Below are positions 39,358 to 48,041 of a DNA stretch of 64,000 nucleotides, piece by piece (position 1 is the first letter of the stretch; each line of letters starts with the position of its first letter). Location: contig JADFQJ010000006.1 of NCBI GenBank assembly GCA_022561875.1, positions 1 to 64,000 on the forward strand, read 5' to 3'. A program made the translations under genes and the position numbers. The DNA comes from Bacteroidota bacterium (GTDB taxonomy: Bacteria > Bacteroidota > Bacteroidia > Bacteroidales > VadinHA17). The notes below the pieces were generated by a model, which made no database searches, was not told the DNA's origin, and saw only the letters and a list, made by a program, of their open reading frames with translations.

Positions 39358-41070
39358 ATGAAAAAAGTTAGTTATTTTGTTTCTCTGGTTCTTACAGTTG
39401 CATTGCTCAGTGGTTGTGGTGGAATAAATAAAATGTTGAAGGAAGCTGGAAGTGTAAATTATCAGGTTGAACCTGAGATACTTGAAACTCATGGTGGCGA
39501 AATAGCCGTAACCATTAAAGGTTCTTTCCCTAAAAGCTATTTTAATAAAAAAGCTACACTGAAAGCTGTTCCGGTACTTGTTTATGAAGGTGGAGAGACT
39601 GAATTCGAACCTGTAACCCTGCAGGGCGAAGATATTGAAGCAAACAATGAAGTGATTAAATTTAGTGGTGACAACTTCACTTATTCAGCAAAGATTGCTT
39701 TCAAAGAGGAAATGAAAGTATCTGAACTGATACTTAAATCTACCGCTTCAATGAAAGGTAAATCAGTAGTGCTGCCTGATGTAAAACTTGCTGATGGCGT
39801 TATAGCAACCTCCACTCTGACCGAGAAACATGGTCACCCAATACTGATAGGAGATGCGTTTAAAAGGGTAATTCCTGAGTCAAAAGAAGCTGATATCCAT
39901 TATGTGATAAATCGTGCGAATGTTAGAGGTTCGGAACTTAAAGCTGAAGATATTGCTGCTCTTAAAGCTTACCTTAAAGAAGCTAAAGAAAAAGTAAACT
40001 ACGAATTTGCCGGCACGGAAATTTTTGCTTATGCTTCTCCTGATGGTCCTCTCGATTTGAATGAGGAATTATCAGGTAAACGAGCTGAAACAGCAAAGAA
40101 ATTCTTTAGCCGTGAACTTAAGAAGGCAAAAGTTGATGCAGCTGCAGAAGAAGATTTTCTTAAGATAGTTACCATTGCTGAAGACTGGGATGGCTTTAAA
40201 GAATTAATGGAGAAATCGGATATTCAGGATAAAGACCTCATTCTTCGTGTTCTTTCAATGTATTCTGATCCTGTTGTCAGAGAAAAAGAGATAAAAAATA
40301 TGTCAGAAGCTTTTGAAGTATTGAAAGATGATATACTTCCCAAACTTCGCAGATCAAAACTTATTGTGAACGTAAATGTGATTGGCTTCTCTGATGAGGA
40401 AATACTAAATTATATTGAAAGTAACCCTGATACACTCGGTCTTGAAGAGATGCTTTATGCAGCTACACTTACCAAAGATGCCGAGACGCAACTTAAGTAT
40501 TACGAAATGGCATCTATTGAGGCGCCTAATGGTTTCCGTGCTGTTAACGGAATAGGTTATACCCTGATGAAAATGGGTAAAATCGAGGAATCAAAAGCAG
40601 CATTTGAAAAAGCTCAGGAACTTCATGGAGGCGATTATGCAAAGAATAATCTGGGCTTCGTTGCACTGGTTGAAGGCGATCTTGATAAAGCTCAGGAATA
40701 TTTCACCTCAATGGAAAAGGCAACCGATGAGTCAAATTTCGGACTTGGAACTATTAGCCTGTTTCATAGCAACTATCAGGATGCTGTGAATTACTTCGGT
40801 ACAACTCCTTCATTCAATGCAGCATTAGCTAAATTGCTCAATGGAAATACAACAGGCGCTAAGAACACACTGGAAGCTATTGACCACGATTGTGAGTGGA
40901 AAGATTACCTTTTAGCTGTTATTGGTGCCAGAACAGATAATGAACAGGATGTTTTTGATCATTTGAAATCTGCAGTTGCTGCAAATGAGGAAATTAAAGG
41001 TCTTGCTAAAACCGATGTGGAATTTGGTAAGTATTTCGAAAATGCAACTTTTAAGTCAATAGTAGAATAA
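39358..41070 (+). CDS. TPR lipoprotein with OmpA-like segment
   Basis: From the ATG at 39358 the protein has 570 residues; a GTG two codons earlier is less likely. A lipobox (ALLSGC, Cys20) is followed by a beta-rich region (30-165), then a segment EIFAYASPDGPLDLNEELSGKRAETAKKFF (about 222-252) that resembles the OmpA-like peptidoglycan-binding motif. TPR-like helices cover about 375-475 (PNGFRAVNGIGYTLMKMGKIEESKAAFEKA). This order is common in Bacteroidales cell-surface or periplasmic lipoproteins of unknown role. It is isolated by its own promoter and a bidirectional terminator, and its many charged Lys/Glu codons suggest high expression. Confidence 0.85.
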   Translation: MKKVSYFVSLVLTVALLSGCGGINKMLKEAGSVNYQVEPEILETHGGEIAVTIKGSFPKSYFNKKATLKAVPVLVYEGGETEFEPVTLQGEDIEANNEVIKFSGDNFTYSAKIAFKEEMKVSELILKSTASMKGKSVVLPDVKLADGVIATSTLTEKHGHPILIGDAFKRVIPESKEADIHYVINRANVRGSELKAEDIAALKAYLKEAKEKVNYEFAGTEIFAYASPDGPLDLNEELSGKRAETAKKFFSRELKKAKVDAAAEEDFLKIVTIAEDWDGFKELMEKSDIQDKDLILRVLSMYSDPVVREKEIKNMSEAFEVLKDDILPKLRRSKLIVNVNVIGFSDEEILNYIESNPDTLGLEEMLYAATLTKDAETQLKYYEMASIEAPNGFRAVNGIGYTLMKMGKIEESKAAFEKAQELHGGDYAKNNLGFVALVEGDLDKAQEYFTSMEKATDESNFGLGTISLFHSNYQDAVNYFGTTPSFNAALAKLLNGNTTGAKNTLEAIDHDCEWKDYLLAVIGARTDNEQDVFDHLKSAVAANEEIKGLAKTDVEFGKYFENATFKSIVE

Positions 41071-41085
41071 TAAGAAATTTAAAGA

Positions 41086-41117
41086 AAAAAAGGAGCGGAA
41101 AACCGCTCCTTTTTTTT
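41086..41117. terminator. Bidirectional terminator
   Basis: AAGGAGCGG (41090-41098) pairs with CCGCTCCTT (41103-41111) around AAAA, with a T-run on the right and an A-run on the left. It serves the plus-strand TPR gene and the convergent methyltransferase gene. Confidence 0.9.
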
Positions 41118-41120
41118 GCA

Positions 41121-41657
41121 TTATTTATTAAAATCCAATCGGTTAAATAATTCCCAGAGTACAATTCCGGCGCTTACCGATATGTTAAATGAATGTTTTG
41201 TGCCGAACTGTGGTATTTCAACGCAATAGTCACTCAGATCAACGACTTCCTGGGATACACCACGTACTTCATGCCCGAATATAACTGCATATTTCCCGGT
41301 TTTTTTCACGGTGAAATTTTCAAGCGAAACCGCTTCTTCAGCTTGTTCAACAGAAATGATATCATAACCATCCGCTTTTAATTCATGAATGGCTTCCACT
41401 GTTGACTCATAATATTTCCATGAAACCGATTCAGTAGCGCCCAGGGCGGTTTTTTGAATACCTTTATTAGGAGGTTTTGCTGTAATTCCACACAGGTAAA
41501 CCGCGTTAACAAGGAAAGCATCTGAAGTCCTGAAAACTGAACCTATGTTGTTCAAACTCCGTACATTATCTAATACCACGATAATAGGAAATTTGTCTGC
41601 TTTCTTGTACTCTTTTACCGACTTTCTTCCAAGCTCGCTGTTTTTTAGTTTTCTCAT
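41121..41657 (-). CDS. TrmH/SpoU-family RNA 2'-O-methyltransferase
   Basis: The 178-residue protein is a SPOUT methyltransferase. Motif 1 is LDNVRSLNNIGSVFRTSDAF, motif 2 is IFGHEVRGVSQEVVDL and motif 3 is FNISVSAGIVLWELF; these form the knotted SAM site. It lacks the extra N-terminal substrate domain of RlmB, so a tRNA or rRNA target is open. I choose the ATG at 41657 (MRKLKNSELG); a TTG 19 codons upstream would add an unconserved extension. It ends at the bidirectional terminator. Confidence 0.9.
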   Translation of the reverse strand: MRKLKNSELGRKSVKEYKKADKFPIIVVLDNVRSLNNIGSVFRTSDAFLVNAVYLCGITAKPPNKGIQKTALGATESVSWKYYESTVEAIHELKADGYDIISVEQAEEAVSLENFTVKKTGKYAVIFGHEVRGVSQEVVDLSDYCVEIPQFGTKHSFNISVSAGIVLWELFNRLDFNK

Positions 41658-41856
41658 TTGATTATAATCCGGGTTCAGGCAAAGATAAGGACTTTGAAGA
41701 ACATAGCTTCGCAAAGTAATTATAGGTTAATACAATTCAAATGAAACTATTACGGAATAAGGCTGAGGAAAAAAAGAAAATAAAGATGAATTATGTTTTA
41801 AATTCAAAAAATAAACACAAAAGTAAAGGAACAAGTTCAAAATGAAGACATAAAAA

Positions 41857-41893
41857 CCTTAGCCTTAACCCTTAGCCTCAGCCTCAGCCTCAG
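41857..41893. repeat. Short tandem repeat (CCTCAG)n
   Basis: Six-base units CCTTAG, CCTTAA and CCTTAG are followed by three perfect CCTCAG copies at 41876-41893. Similar units appear in the intergenic regions at 10614-10627 and, in reverse, at 60211-60240. Confidence 0.7.
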
Positions 41894-41968
41894 TTTTTAA
41901 TTTCGATACGTGCAGTTTTTGCCTTCAGTGCTTCACTATATGTTTTTAAAACTTAATATATTTATCCT

Positions 41969-41999
41969 TTTGAGATATCTTCCAAAAAGATTATTTTTG
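41969..41999 (+). promoter_or_regulatory. Promoter for sucC
   Basis: TTTG at 41969-41972, a 19-bp spacer and TATTTTTG at 41992-41999 form a perfect match to the Bacteroidota consensus, 26 bp before the ATG. Confidence 0.7.
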
Positions 42000-42024
42000 G
42001 ATACTTAATTTAAAATCCCCAATA

Positions 42025-43215
42025 ATGAATTTACACGAATACCAGGGAAAATCAATTTTGAAGAGTTTTGGAGTGAATGTACCAGTTGAAATAGTTGCTG
42101 ATACTCCTGAAAAAGCCGTTGAGGCTGCCAGGGAAATAAAATCAGAAACCGGAATGGCGGGTTGGGTAATAAAAGCCCAGATACATGCAGGGGGCAGAGG
42201 TAAAGGAGGTGGTGTAAAGCTGGCTAAAACTCTGAATGAAGTTCTGGAAATATCAAAAGAAATGATAGGTATGCAGCTGGTTACACACCAAACCGGTCCT
42301 GAAGGTAAAAAGGTAAAGAAAATTCTTGTTGGACAGAATGTGTATTATCCGGGCGAATCTGAAACGGAAGAGTATTATATGAGTGTGTTGCTGGACAGGG
42401 ATACAGGCAGGAACATCATTATGTATTCTACTGAGGGTGGAGTTGATATCGAAAGTGTAGCTGAAAAAACACCACATTTGATATACAAAGAAGAAATTGA
42501 CCCGAAGGTGGGCATTCAACCCTTTCAGGCGCGGAAAATTGCATTCAGACTGGGGCTCAGTGGTAGTGCATTAAAAGAAATGGTTAAGTTTGCTATGGCT
42601 CTTTATAACACTTACGAAAGCAGCGACTCATCACTTTTGGAGATTAATCCTGTTATGAAGACCTCTGATAACAATATTCTCGCAGTGGATTGTAAAATAA
42701 ACATTGATGACAGCGCCCTTTTCCGTCATAAAGATTATGCTGAAATGCGGGATCTGTCAGAGGAAGATCCGGCTGAAGTCGAAGCAGGCAAGTATGATCT
42801 TAATTTTGTTAAACTGGATGGAAATGTTGGTTGCATGGTGAATGGGGCAGGGCTTGCCATGGCTACTATGGATATTATAAAACTTTCCGGCGGTGATCCG
42901 GCAAACTTTCTTGATGTCGGTGGTACCGCCAACGCTGAAACAGTTGAAGCAGGATTCCGTATTATCCTGAAAGATCCTAACGTAAAAGTAATCCTGATCA
43001 ATATTTTTGGTGGGATTGTTCGCTGCGACCTGGTGGCCCAGGGTGTGGTTGATGCCTATCATTCAGTGGGAGATATACCGGTACCTGTGATTGTTCGTCT
43101 GCAAGGAACCAATGCAGAAGAGGGCAAGAAACTAATTGATGATTCCGGGTTGAAAGTGTTTTCAGCAATCACATTGCAGGAAGCCGCTGACCAGGTTAAA
43201 AAACTGGTAATCTAA
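42025..43215 (+). CDS. sucC: Succinate-CoA ligase, beta subunit
   Basis: The beta subunit of succinyl-CoA synthetase couples succinyl-CoA to substrate-level NTP formation in the TCA cycle. The 396-residue protein starts with MNLHEYQGKSILKSFGV and has the ATP-grasp domain (KAQIHAGGRGKGGGV near 52) and the C-terminal CoA-ligase domain (GNVGCMVNGAGLAMATMDIIKLSGG near 270, NIFGGIVRCDLVAQG near 330). The alpha subunit sucD is not next to it; unlinked sucC/sucD genes occur in this phylum. It has its own promoter, and I see no terminator before the repeat-rich gap. Confidence 0.96.
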   Translation: MNLHEYQGKSILKSFGVNVPVEIVADTPEKAVEAAREIKSETGMAGWVIKAQIHAGGRGKGGGVKLAKTLNEVLEISKEMIGMQLVTHQTGPEGKKVKKILVGQNVYYPGESETEEYYMSVLLDRDTGRNIIMYSTEGGVDIESVAEKTPHLIYKEEIDPKVGIQPFQARKIAFRLGLSGSALKEMVKFAMALYNTYESSDSSLLEINPVMKTSDNNILAVDCKINIDDSALFRHKDYAEMRDLSEEDPAEVEAGKYDLNFVKLDGNVGCMVNGAGLAMATMDIIKLSGGDPANFLDVGGTANAETVEAGFRIILKDPNVKVILINIFGGIVRCDLVAQGVVDAYHSVGDIPVPVIVRLQGTNAEEGKKLIDDSGLKVFSAITLQEAADQVKKLVI

Positions 43216-43437
43216 CCATACAGCAATTCACTAACTTCTCAGCTTATAAACTTTTCAACACCGCATCACAACTCTTTTGTTTCTGTTATCCGGTTTTGTT
43301 TCCAATAACGCCGGATGCAACGTTTGTAGTTCTATTTGGAGCCGGTAGTTCCGGCGCTTTTACTATACTTGCCCGTACCCCGGGTGGCGCTGTAAATGAC
43401 GATTCACATACCTTTTAAGCATAATAAATAACTCTGA

Positions 43438-43567
43438 TTTTGCGAACGCAGTGAGGCAATCTTTCATGACTTTTCATAAAGCCCATGTAGGTTTATTATT
43501 TGGCTTACCGGTTATTTTGGGGAGATTGCTTCGTCGCTAACGCTCCTCGCAAAATCCTTTTTCAACC
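43438..43567. repeat. Dispersed repeat arranged as inverted pair
   Basis: TTTTGCGAACGCAGTGAGGC (43438 onward) and GGAGATTGCTTCGTCGCTAA (43520 onward), which continues CGCTCCTCGCAAAATCC, are related as inverted arms about 55 bp apart. The right arm is the reverse complement of the copy at 8946-8984. Confidence 0.6.
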
Positions 43568-43607
43568 ATTTAAACCACTTTCGGGGTGTAAACCATTTCG
43601 CGAACTT

Positions 43608-43659
43608 GCCCTGTGAAATGCTGCTTCGCAGCAGTGGCTCCGCCACTATTTCACAGGGC
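43608..43659. repeat. Palindromic element folding as a three-way junction
   Basis: The outer stem is GCCCTGTGAAAT (43608-43619) with ATTTCACAGGGC (43648-43659). Inside are two hairpins back to back: GCTGCT-TCGC-AGCAG (43620-43634) and AGTGGC-TCC-GCCACT (43633-43647). The same layout recurs at 48931-48968. Confidence 0.8.
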
Positions 43660-43931
43660 GAGTGAGTGAAATGTCTCATGAGCAGGTTAGGGCGATGGAA
43701 TGTGGGAGCGAGTAAACCACCGAAAGGGTTAACGATTCTAAAACCCCGTCAGCGGTTACAAACCCTGACGGTGGTTTGGTAGAATTAATGATAATGACAC
43801 ACTTCTTTGAACACTCCCGGAAAAGAACCAGTAAAGCATCAAACCTGTGTTCTTTTTCATTTTGATTTATTTGTGTTTTTTTATGGTTGGTTTTTCAAAC
43901 CGTTCAGACCGGGTATTATCGGGAAAAAAAC

Positions 43932-44765
43932 CTACGGTTTCCAGAAATCGTCAGGTTCAAGCCCGCATTTTTCGATTATCTGCAGACTGTATTCGAGGTA
44001 ACCCAGATCATCTGCTCCGTTGTTTGTCCCCAAAGTGAATTTCACACCATGCTCTTTTGCTTTCTTTATGAATTCAGCAGAAGGAATTTTATACCTCGCA
44101 TTTATCTCTAAAGCAACATCGTTTCCGGTCAATGCATCGATAACCTTCTGCATCCGGTTCTCTGTCCATAATTCATCATACCTTTCTCTTATTATCTCAG
44201 GCAGAAAGGTCGGGTTAACATAAATATCGATAGATTCATTATTCAGTATCTCAACAATCTGGTTGACATAGTAATTCATAAATGAATCTGCATCTTCAAC
44301 AAATACTTCATTTTTCATCCATAATCTTGTTCTTCGCCCTTTGTGATCATAATATGTAAGTGCATCGGTAAATACATAGTCGAACAGAGCTATTGTATCG
44401 GGCGAAAATGTATTAACCCATTCCCTGCCTTCGGCTTGCATACCATGGTAAACCGGGTAATCTTTAACCGAATGATAATATTCACTCAGATCAGAATCGT
44501 TTTGAATTGGAAATCCAACGCCACAGTTAACAGCAACTCCATATTTGATCCCTGTTTTTTGAGAATGTTCAAGGAGTTGCTCCATAGTAAGACCACCCTT
44601 CAGATGTGCATGCAGATCAATTATCTCGTACCCTGCCTTTGTCAAAGAATCGATTTTTAAAATTCCTGTGTCACCCGGATTTTTCGGTGCCGGGTTATTA
44701 CAACCAGTAAATAGAATCACGAGGAAGAGCAGTGAAAACAGTTTGTTAATAATGTAATGTGTCAT
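43932..44765 (-). CDS. Lipoprotein with PHP-like metal-dependent hydrolase domain
   Basis: The 277-residue protein has a lipobox (ILFTGC, Cys22). The domain opens with YEIIDLHAHLKGG, a classical metal-binding HxH entry; IYVNPTFLP, ALEINARYKIPS and KFTLGTNNG follow, in the positions of PHP or amidohydrolase motifs. The last motif, normally GSDAH in PHP enzymes, reads GTNNG, so at least one usual ligand is missing. The exact substrate is unknown. It is the third gene of a run of three lipoproteins, 38 bp after the sulfatase, suggesting cooperation in degrading one substrate. Confidence 0.7.
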   Translation of the reverse strand: MTHYIINKLFSLLFLVILFTGCNNPAPKNPGDTGILKIDSLTKAGYEIIDLHAHLKGGLTMEQLLEHSQKTGIKYGVAVNCGVGFPIQNDSDLSEYYHSVKDYPVYHGMQAEGREWVNTFSPDTIALFDYVFTDALTYYDHKGRRTRLWMKNEVFVEDADSFMNYYVNQIVEILNNESIDIYVNPTFLPEIIRERYDELWTENRMQKVIDALTGNDVALEINARYKIPSAEFIKKAKEHGVKFTLGTNNGADDLGYLEYSLQIIEKCGLEPDDFWKP

Positions 44766-44803
44766 AATATTATTTTTTTAACCTGTTACGGATTTCTAAT
44801 CTA

Positions 44804-46639
44804 TTAATCCTGAATCTTGAAGTAGTTTATTGTTTGGGTAATATAGTAGTTCGCTACATATTTCTTCTTTACTGTTTCAATCTCTTTGTCAAGTGCATTA
44901 ACCACATCATTACCAAGTTCCTGTATTACATTAAGTGCATGCAGAACCACGTATAGATTATCATTTTGCAAAATCTCACCTAAAGTATTTATAGCTTTTT
45001 GCTTCCCTCCAATTTGATACAACGATTCTGCTGCAGCTATCCTGACATCCGGAGATTCATCGGTTAAACATGATTCCAGTTCCTTTGTTGCTTTTTTCGC
45101 ATCTTCACCCAGGATAGCACATCCCGTTGCTGCCCAGTACCTGATATATGAATTTGGACTTTTTAAACTTTCAATCAAAAAGTCAAGATTTTGTTTATCT
45201 CCTTTTGCTGCTGTCAATGCAGCATTAAGGATATCATCTAACGGATAATTGTCTGAACGGAAGTAGTTATAGAGAGAAGTACTATCAATATTTTCATATT
45301 CTCCTTCCGGAATAAAACCTCCGTCGTGAAACTCAAGGATGCGGTTTTTCATTTCCTGCCGCATTTTATTCAGTACATCAGCATACTTTTGATCACCGGC
45401 AAGGTTATTGACTTCCCACGGATCAGATTCAGTATCATATAGTTCTTCAAATGGTTTTGTGCCAAAGAATCTGCTCTGAATATCATTACACTGACCATCA
45501 AGATAAGCTTTTTCCCAAACCTGCATCGAAGAGGCTTTCCATAAATAATTGAGATGTTGTGCATAAGGGCGGTGTGGCATAAAGTTGATAATATACCTGT
45601 AATGACCATCGGTAATTCCCCTCATCATATCATACCTTTCGTCCATTCTTCCCCTAAAAAAATAAACATAGTCGGGCTTATCCTCTATATACTCTCCCAG
45701 GAAGGCATGTCCCTGCATATTTCCTGGTTTGGGTATTCCGGCAATGCTTAACAGTGTAGGGGCAAGATCGACAAAGCTCACCAGCCTTTCGTTTTTGCTT
45801 CCGGGGGCGCCTGGTGAAAGATCTTTGTATAATTCCGGGATCCTTATGATAAATGGTACCTGGGTGCCTGTGTTAAAAATGAATCTTTTACTTCTGGGCA
45901 GCACTCCGCCATGGTCGCCGTAGAAAAACACGATGGTACTCTTTTTTAATCCTGATTGCTCCAATTCCTTTAATAAATCACCTGCCTGCTTATCCATAGT
46001 GGTTATATTGTCATACAAGCGCGCCCAGTCGTTCCTGACTTCGGGCAGATCAGGATGATAGGGAGGGAGTTCCATTTTATCAGGATTATGATACAAACTA
46101 TCGGAATTATATTGAAAGATATTACTTTCATGGGTAACTGTAATATTAAATATTGCGAAAAATGGCTGGCCGGGTTTCCTGTTCTTATAATGTGCTGTCC
46201 GGGAAGATTCATCCCAAAGTTCCCCGTATCCGGTGCAGTTATAATCTGTTTTTGCATTATTGGTACAATAGTAACCGGCTTCGCGTAAATATTCAGGATA
46301 GAACCTGATATTTTCCGGTATTTTATTTGTACTTCTCATGTGATGTGTTCCTGCACTGGATGCGTACATTCCTGAAATAATTGTAAACCGTGCGGGAGCA
46401 CATACAGGGGCATTGGCATGTGCATTTGAATATATAATTCCTTCACTGGACAGTTTATCAAGATTTGGTGTGTTGGCATTTTTGTCTCCGTAACACCCTA
46501 AATAAGGACTTATATCTTCGCAGGTAATCCAGAGGATATTAGGCAATGGCAGGTTTTGTTCGTTTTTGGGTTTATGTTTCAGGTTGGATGCACATGCTAT
46601 TACTGAGATTAAAACCAGGAAAAATACTTTTTTTTTCAT
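44804..46639 (-). CDS. Sulfatase (type I, Cys-type) lipoprotein with HEAT repeats
   Basis: The 611-residue enzyme hydrolyses a sulfate ester. The signature CAPAR lies at residues 80-84 in APVCAPARFTIISG, where Cys80 becomes formylglycine; metal Asp42 is in TCEDISPYLG. FFYGDHGGVLPRSKRF gives the other metal ligands. A lipobox (SVIAC, Cys16) anchors it. From about residue 490, HEAT-like repeats (SYIRYWAATGCAILG, PDVRIAAAESLYQIGG) form an unusual C-terminal extension. No maturase gene is in the window. It overlaps the upstream hydrolase by four bases. Confidence 0.92.
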   Translation of the reverse strand: MKKKVFFLVLISVIACASNLKHKPKNEQNLPLPNILWITCEDISPYLGCYGDKNANTPNLDKLSSEGIIYSNAHANAPVCAPARFTIISGMYASSAGTHHMRSTNKIPENIRFYPEYLREAGYYCTNNAKTDYNCTGYGELWDESSRTAHYKNRKPGQPFFAIFNITVTHESNIFQYNSDSLYHNPDKMELPPYHPDLPEVRNDWARLYDNITTMDKQAGDLLKELEQSGLKKSTIVFFYGDHGGVLPRSKRFIFNTGTQVPFIIRIPELYKDLSPGAPGSKNERLVSFVDLAPTLLSIAGIPKPGNMQGHAFLGEYIEDKPDYVYFFRGRMDERYDMMRGITDGHYRYIINFMPHRPYAQHLNYLWKASSMQVWEKAYLDGQCNDIQSRFFGTKPFEELYDTESDPWEVNNLAGDQKYADVLNKMRQEMKNRILEFHDGGFIPEGEYENIDSTSLYNYFRSDNYPLDDILNAALTAAKGDKQNLDFLIESLKSPNSYIRYWAATGCAILGEDAKKATKELESCLTDESPDVRIAAAESLYQIGGKQKAINTLGEILQNDNLYVVLHALNVIQELGNDVVNALDKEIETVKKKYVANYYITQTINYFKIQD

Positions 46640-47925
46640 TTTATTTCAGTTATTGCCTGGTAAACCAGATTCTGGAATTTAGGGGCTATTTCACCGTGAA
46701 TAACCGGGTACATTTGTAGCATCAGCACTGCCACCATATCTTCTTTCGGATCGATCCAGAAATGGGTATGAAAATAGCCACCCCACCAGTAATTGCCTAC
46801 GGAAGATAAATTCTCATGCACTGTTTTATCTGTAGTGATACCGAAGCCCAGTCCAAAATGATTATCACCAAAAAGATCTCCAACGTGGTTCATGCTGATC
46901 AGTTCAACGGTTTTGGGAGATAATAGTTGATATTCTCCATATGAACCGTCATTAACTAGCATCTGCAGGAATTTTGCATAATCAAGAGCAGTTGAGCATA
47001 AACCGGCGCCCCCCGCAAAAAATGATTTGGCCCCTTTAACCGGGTATTGATACTCTTCATCGTCTGAAGGTGAAATGCCATCTTCATTTTCAGCATAGAT
47101 GGTTGCCAGTCTCGGAAAATCCTTTTCAGGAAGATAAAAGTATGTATCCTCCATTCCGAGGGGCTTGAAAATTCTTTCTTTCAGAAATTCATCGAATGAG
47201 ATACCGGACAAGACCTCAACAAAATACCCGAGAACATCCATATTCAGGCCATAGGTATATTTCTCCCCCGGCTCATGCAACAGTGGTAAACCTGCAAGTG
47301 TTCTGATCTTATCACCTAAAACGGCATCTGTCAGAACGAATCCGCCAGGAATACCTGCCTTGTCGTAAATTGGTTTTAATTCCGAATGAATAAATCCGTA
47401 ACCAATACCCGAGGTATGGGTAAGCAGGTGCCGGACGGTGATCTCATGTTCAGCCGGTTTGCTTTCGTATGTTCCATCCGGATTTGATTTTACCAGTATC
47501 TCCGGATCTTTAAACTCAGGGATATATTTCGAAACAGGATCATCCAGTAAAAATCCCCCGTCTTCATACAACATCATAACTGCCACACTGGTAATTGCTT
47601 TGGACATAGAAGCGATCCGGAAAATATTATCTTTTTTCATGGGATCATTCTCCTCAATATCACGCATTCCAAAAGCTTTGTGGTACACTATTTTACCATC
47701 GCGAGCAACAAGTCCGACTGCACCGGGGATCAATCCATTATCAATGTATTCCTGTAACAGGCCATCAATTTTACTGATCCTGTTTGTGGACATCCCTGCT
47801 TCTTCTGGAAATCCATCTACCAAAAAGGAAGAAAGTATATTATCAGACTTTTGTATTGGCTGGCAGGAAATGGTTAATACTACTAACGAAAGAACTACTG
47901 TTTTAAATAAAATGTGAGGTTTCAT
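46636..47925 (-). CDS. Serine hydrolase of the beta-lactamase/esterase (class C) superfamily, lipoprotein
   Basis: The 429-residue protein has a lipobox (LTISC, Cys21). The catalytic SxxK motif is S106-M-S-K109. Further family motifs are HLLTHTSGIGYG, YGLNMDVLG (the Tyr motif) and FAGGAGLCSTALDYAKF; the last part has GYFHTHFWIDP. Such proteins act as esterases or D-peptidases; family membership does not by itself imply antibiotic resistance. It is the promoter-proximal gene of the three-lipoprotein run and overlaps the sulfatase start by four bases. Confidence 0.9.
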   Translation of the reverse strand: MKPHILFKTVVLSLVVLTISCQPIQKSDNILSSFLVDGFPEEAGMSTNRISKIDGLLQEYIDNGLIPGAVGLVARDGKIVYHKAFGMRDIEENDPMKKDNIFRIASMSKAITSVAVMMLYEDGGFLLDDPVSKYIPEFKDPEILVKSNPDGTYESKPAEHEITVRHLLTHTSGIGYGFIHSELKPIYDKAGIPGGFVLTDAVLGDKIRTLAGLPLLHEPGEKYTYGLNMDVLGYFVEVLSGISFDEFLKERIFKPLGMEDTYFYLPEKDFPRLATIYAENEDGISPSDDEEYQYPVKGAKSFFAGGAGLCSTALDYAKFLQMLVNDGSYGEYQLLSPKTVELISMNHVGDLFGDNHFGLGFGITTDKTVHENLSSVGNYWWGGYFHTHFWIDPKEDMVAVLMLQMYPVIHGEIAPKFQNLVYQAITEIK

Positions 47926-48041
47926 TTTGATAAATGTTAATTAGTTTTAGTTCATTTTTATATCTGTTTGCCCATCGCATTACTTCATTACTGCATCACA
48001 ATCACTGCACAAATAAACCTTTTATCTTCCTTAGCTTAGAT

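Larger units (their letters stand above)
41658..42024. other. Intergenic stretch with a short CCTCAG tandem repeat and the sucC promoter
   Basis: No gene is seen in these 367 bp. A (CCTCAG)3 array with degenerate CCTTAG/CCTTAA units lies at 41857-41893, and its inverse, AAGGCTGAGG, at 41759-41768. The sucC promoter is at 41969-41999. Confidence 0.65.
43216..43931. other. Repeat-rich gap without genes
   Basis: These 716 bp hold several inverted repeats and no credible protein. They include CCGG-containing hairpins near 43289-43316 and 43340-43356, a repeat pair related to the 8946 element (43438-43464 and 43521-43567), the three-way-junction palindrome at 43608-43659, and the nested arms AAACCACC (43714-43721)/GGTGGTTT (43770-43777) around CCGTCAG (43746-43752)/CTGACGG (43765-43771). 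Confidence 0.7.

Noticed and set aside
42025-43215. sucC without an adjacent sucD
   Set aside because: Unlinked subunit genes occur in Bacteroidota; the window is too small to call sucD missing.
43807-44111. Three overlapping plus-strand frames opposite the PHP-like lipoprotein
   Set aside because: They are antisense shadows and repeat-derived; the minus-strand gene has a lipobox and conserved motifs.
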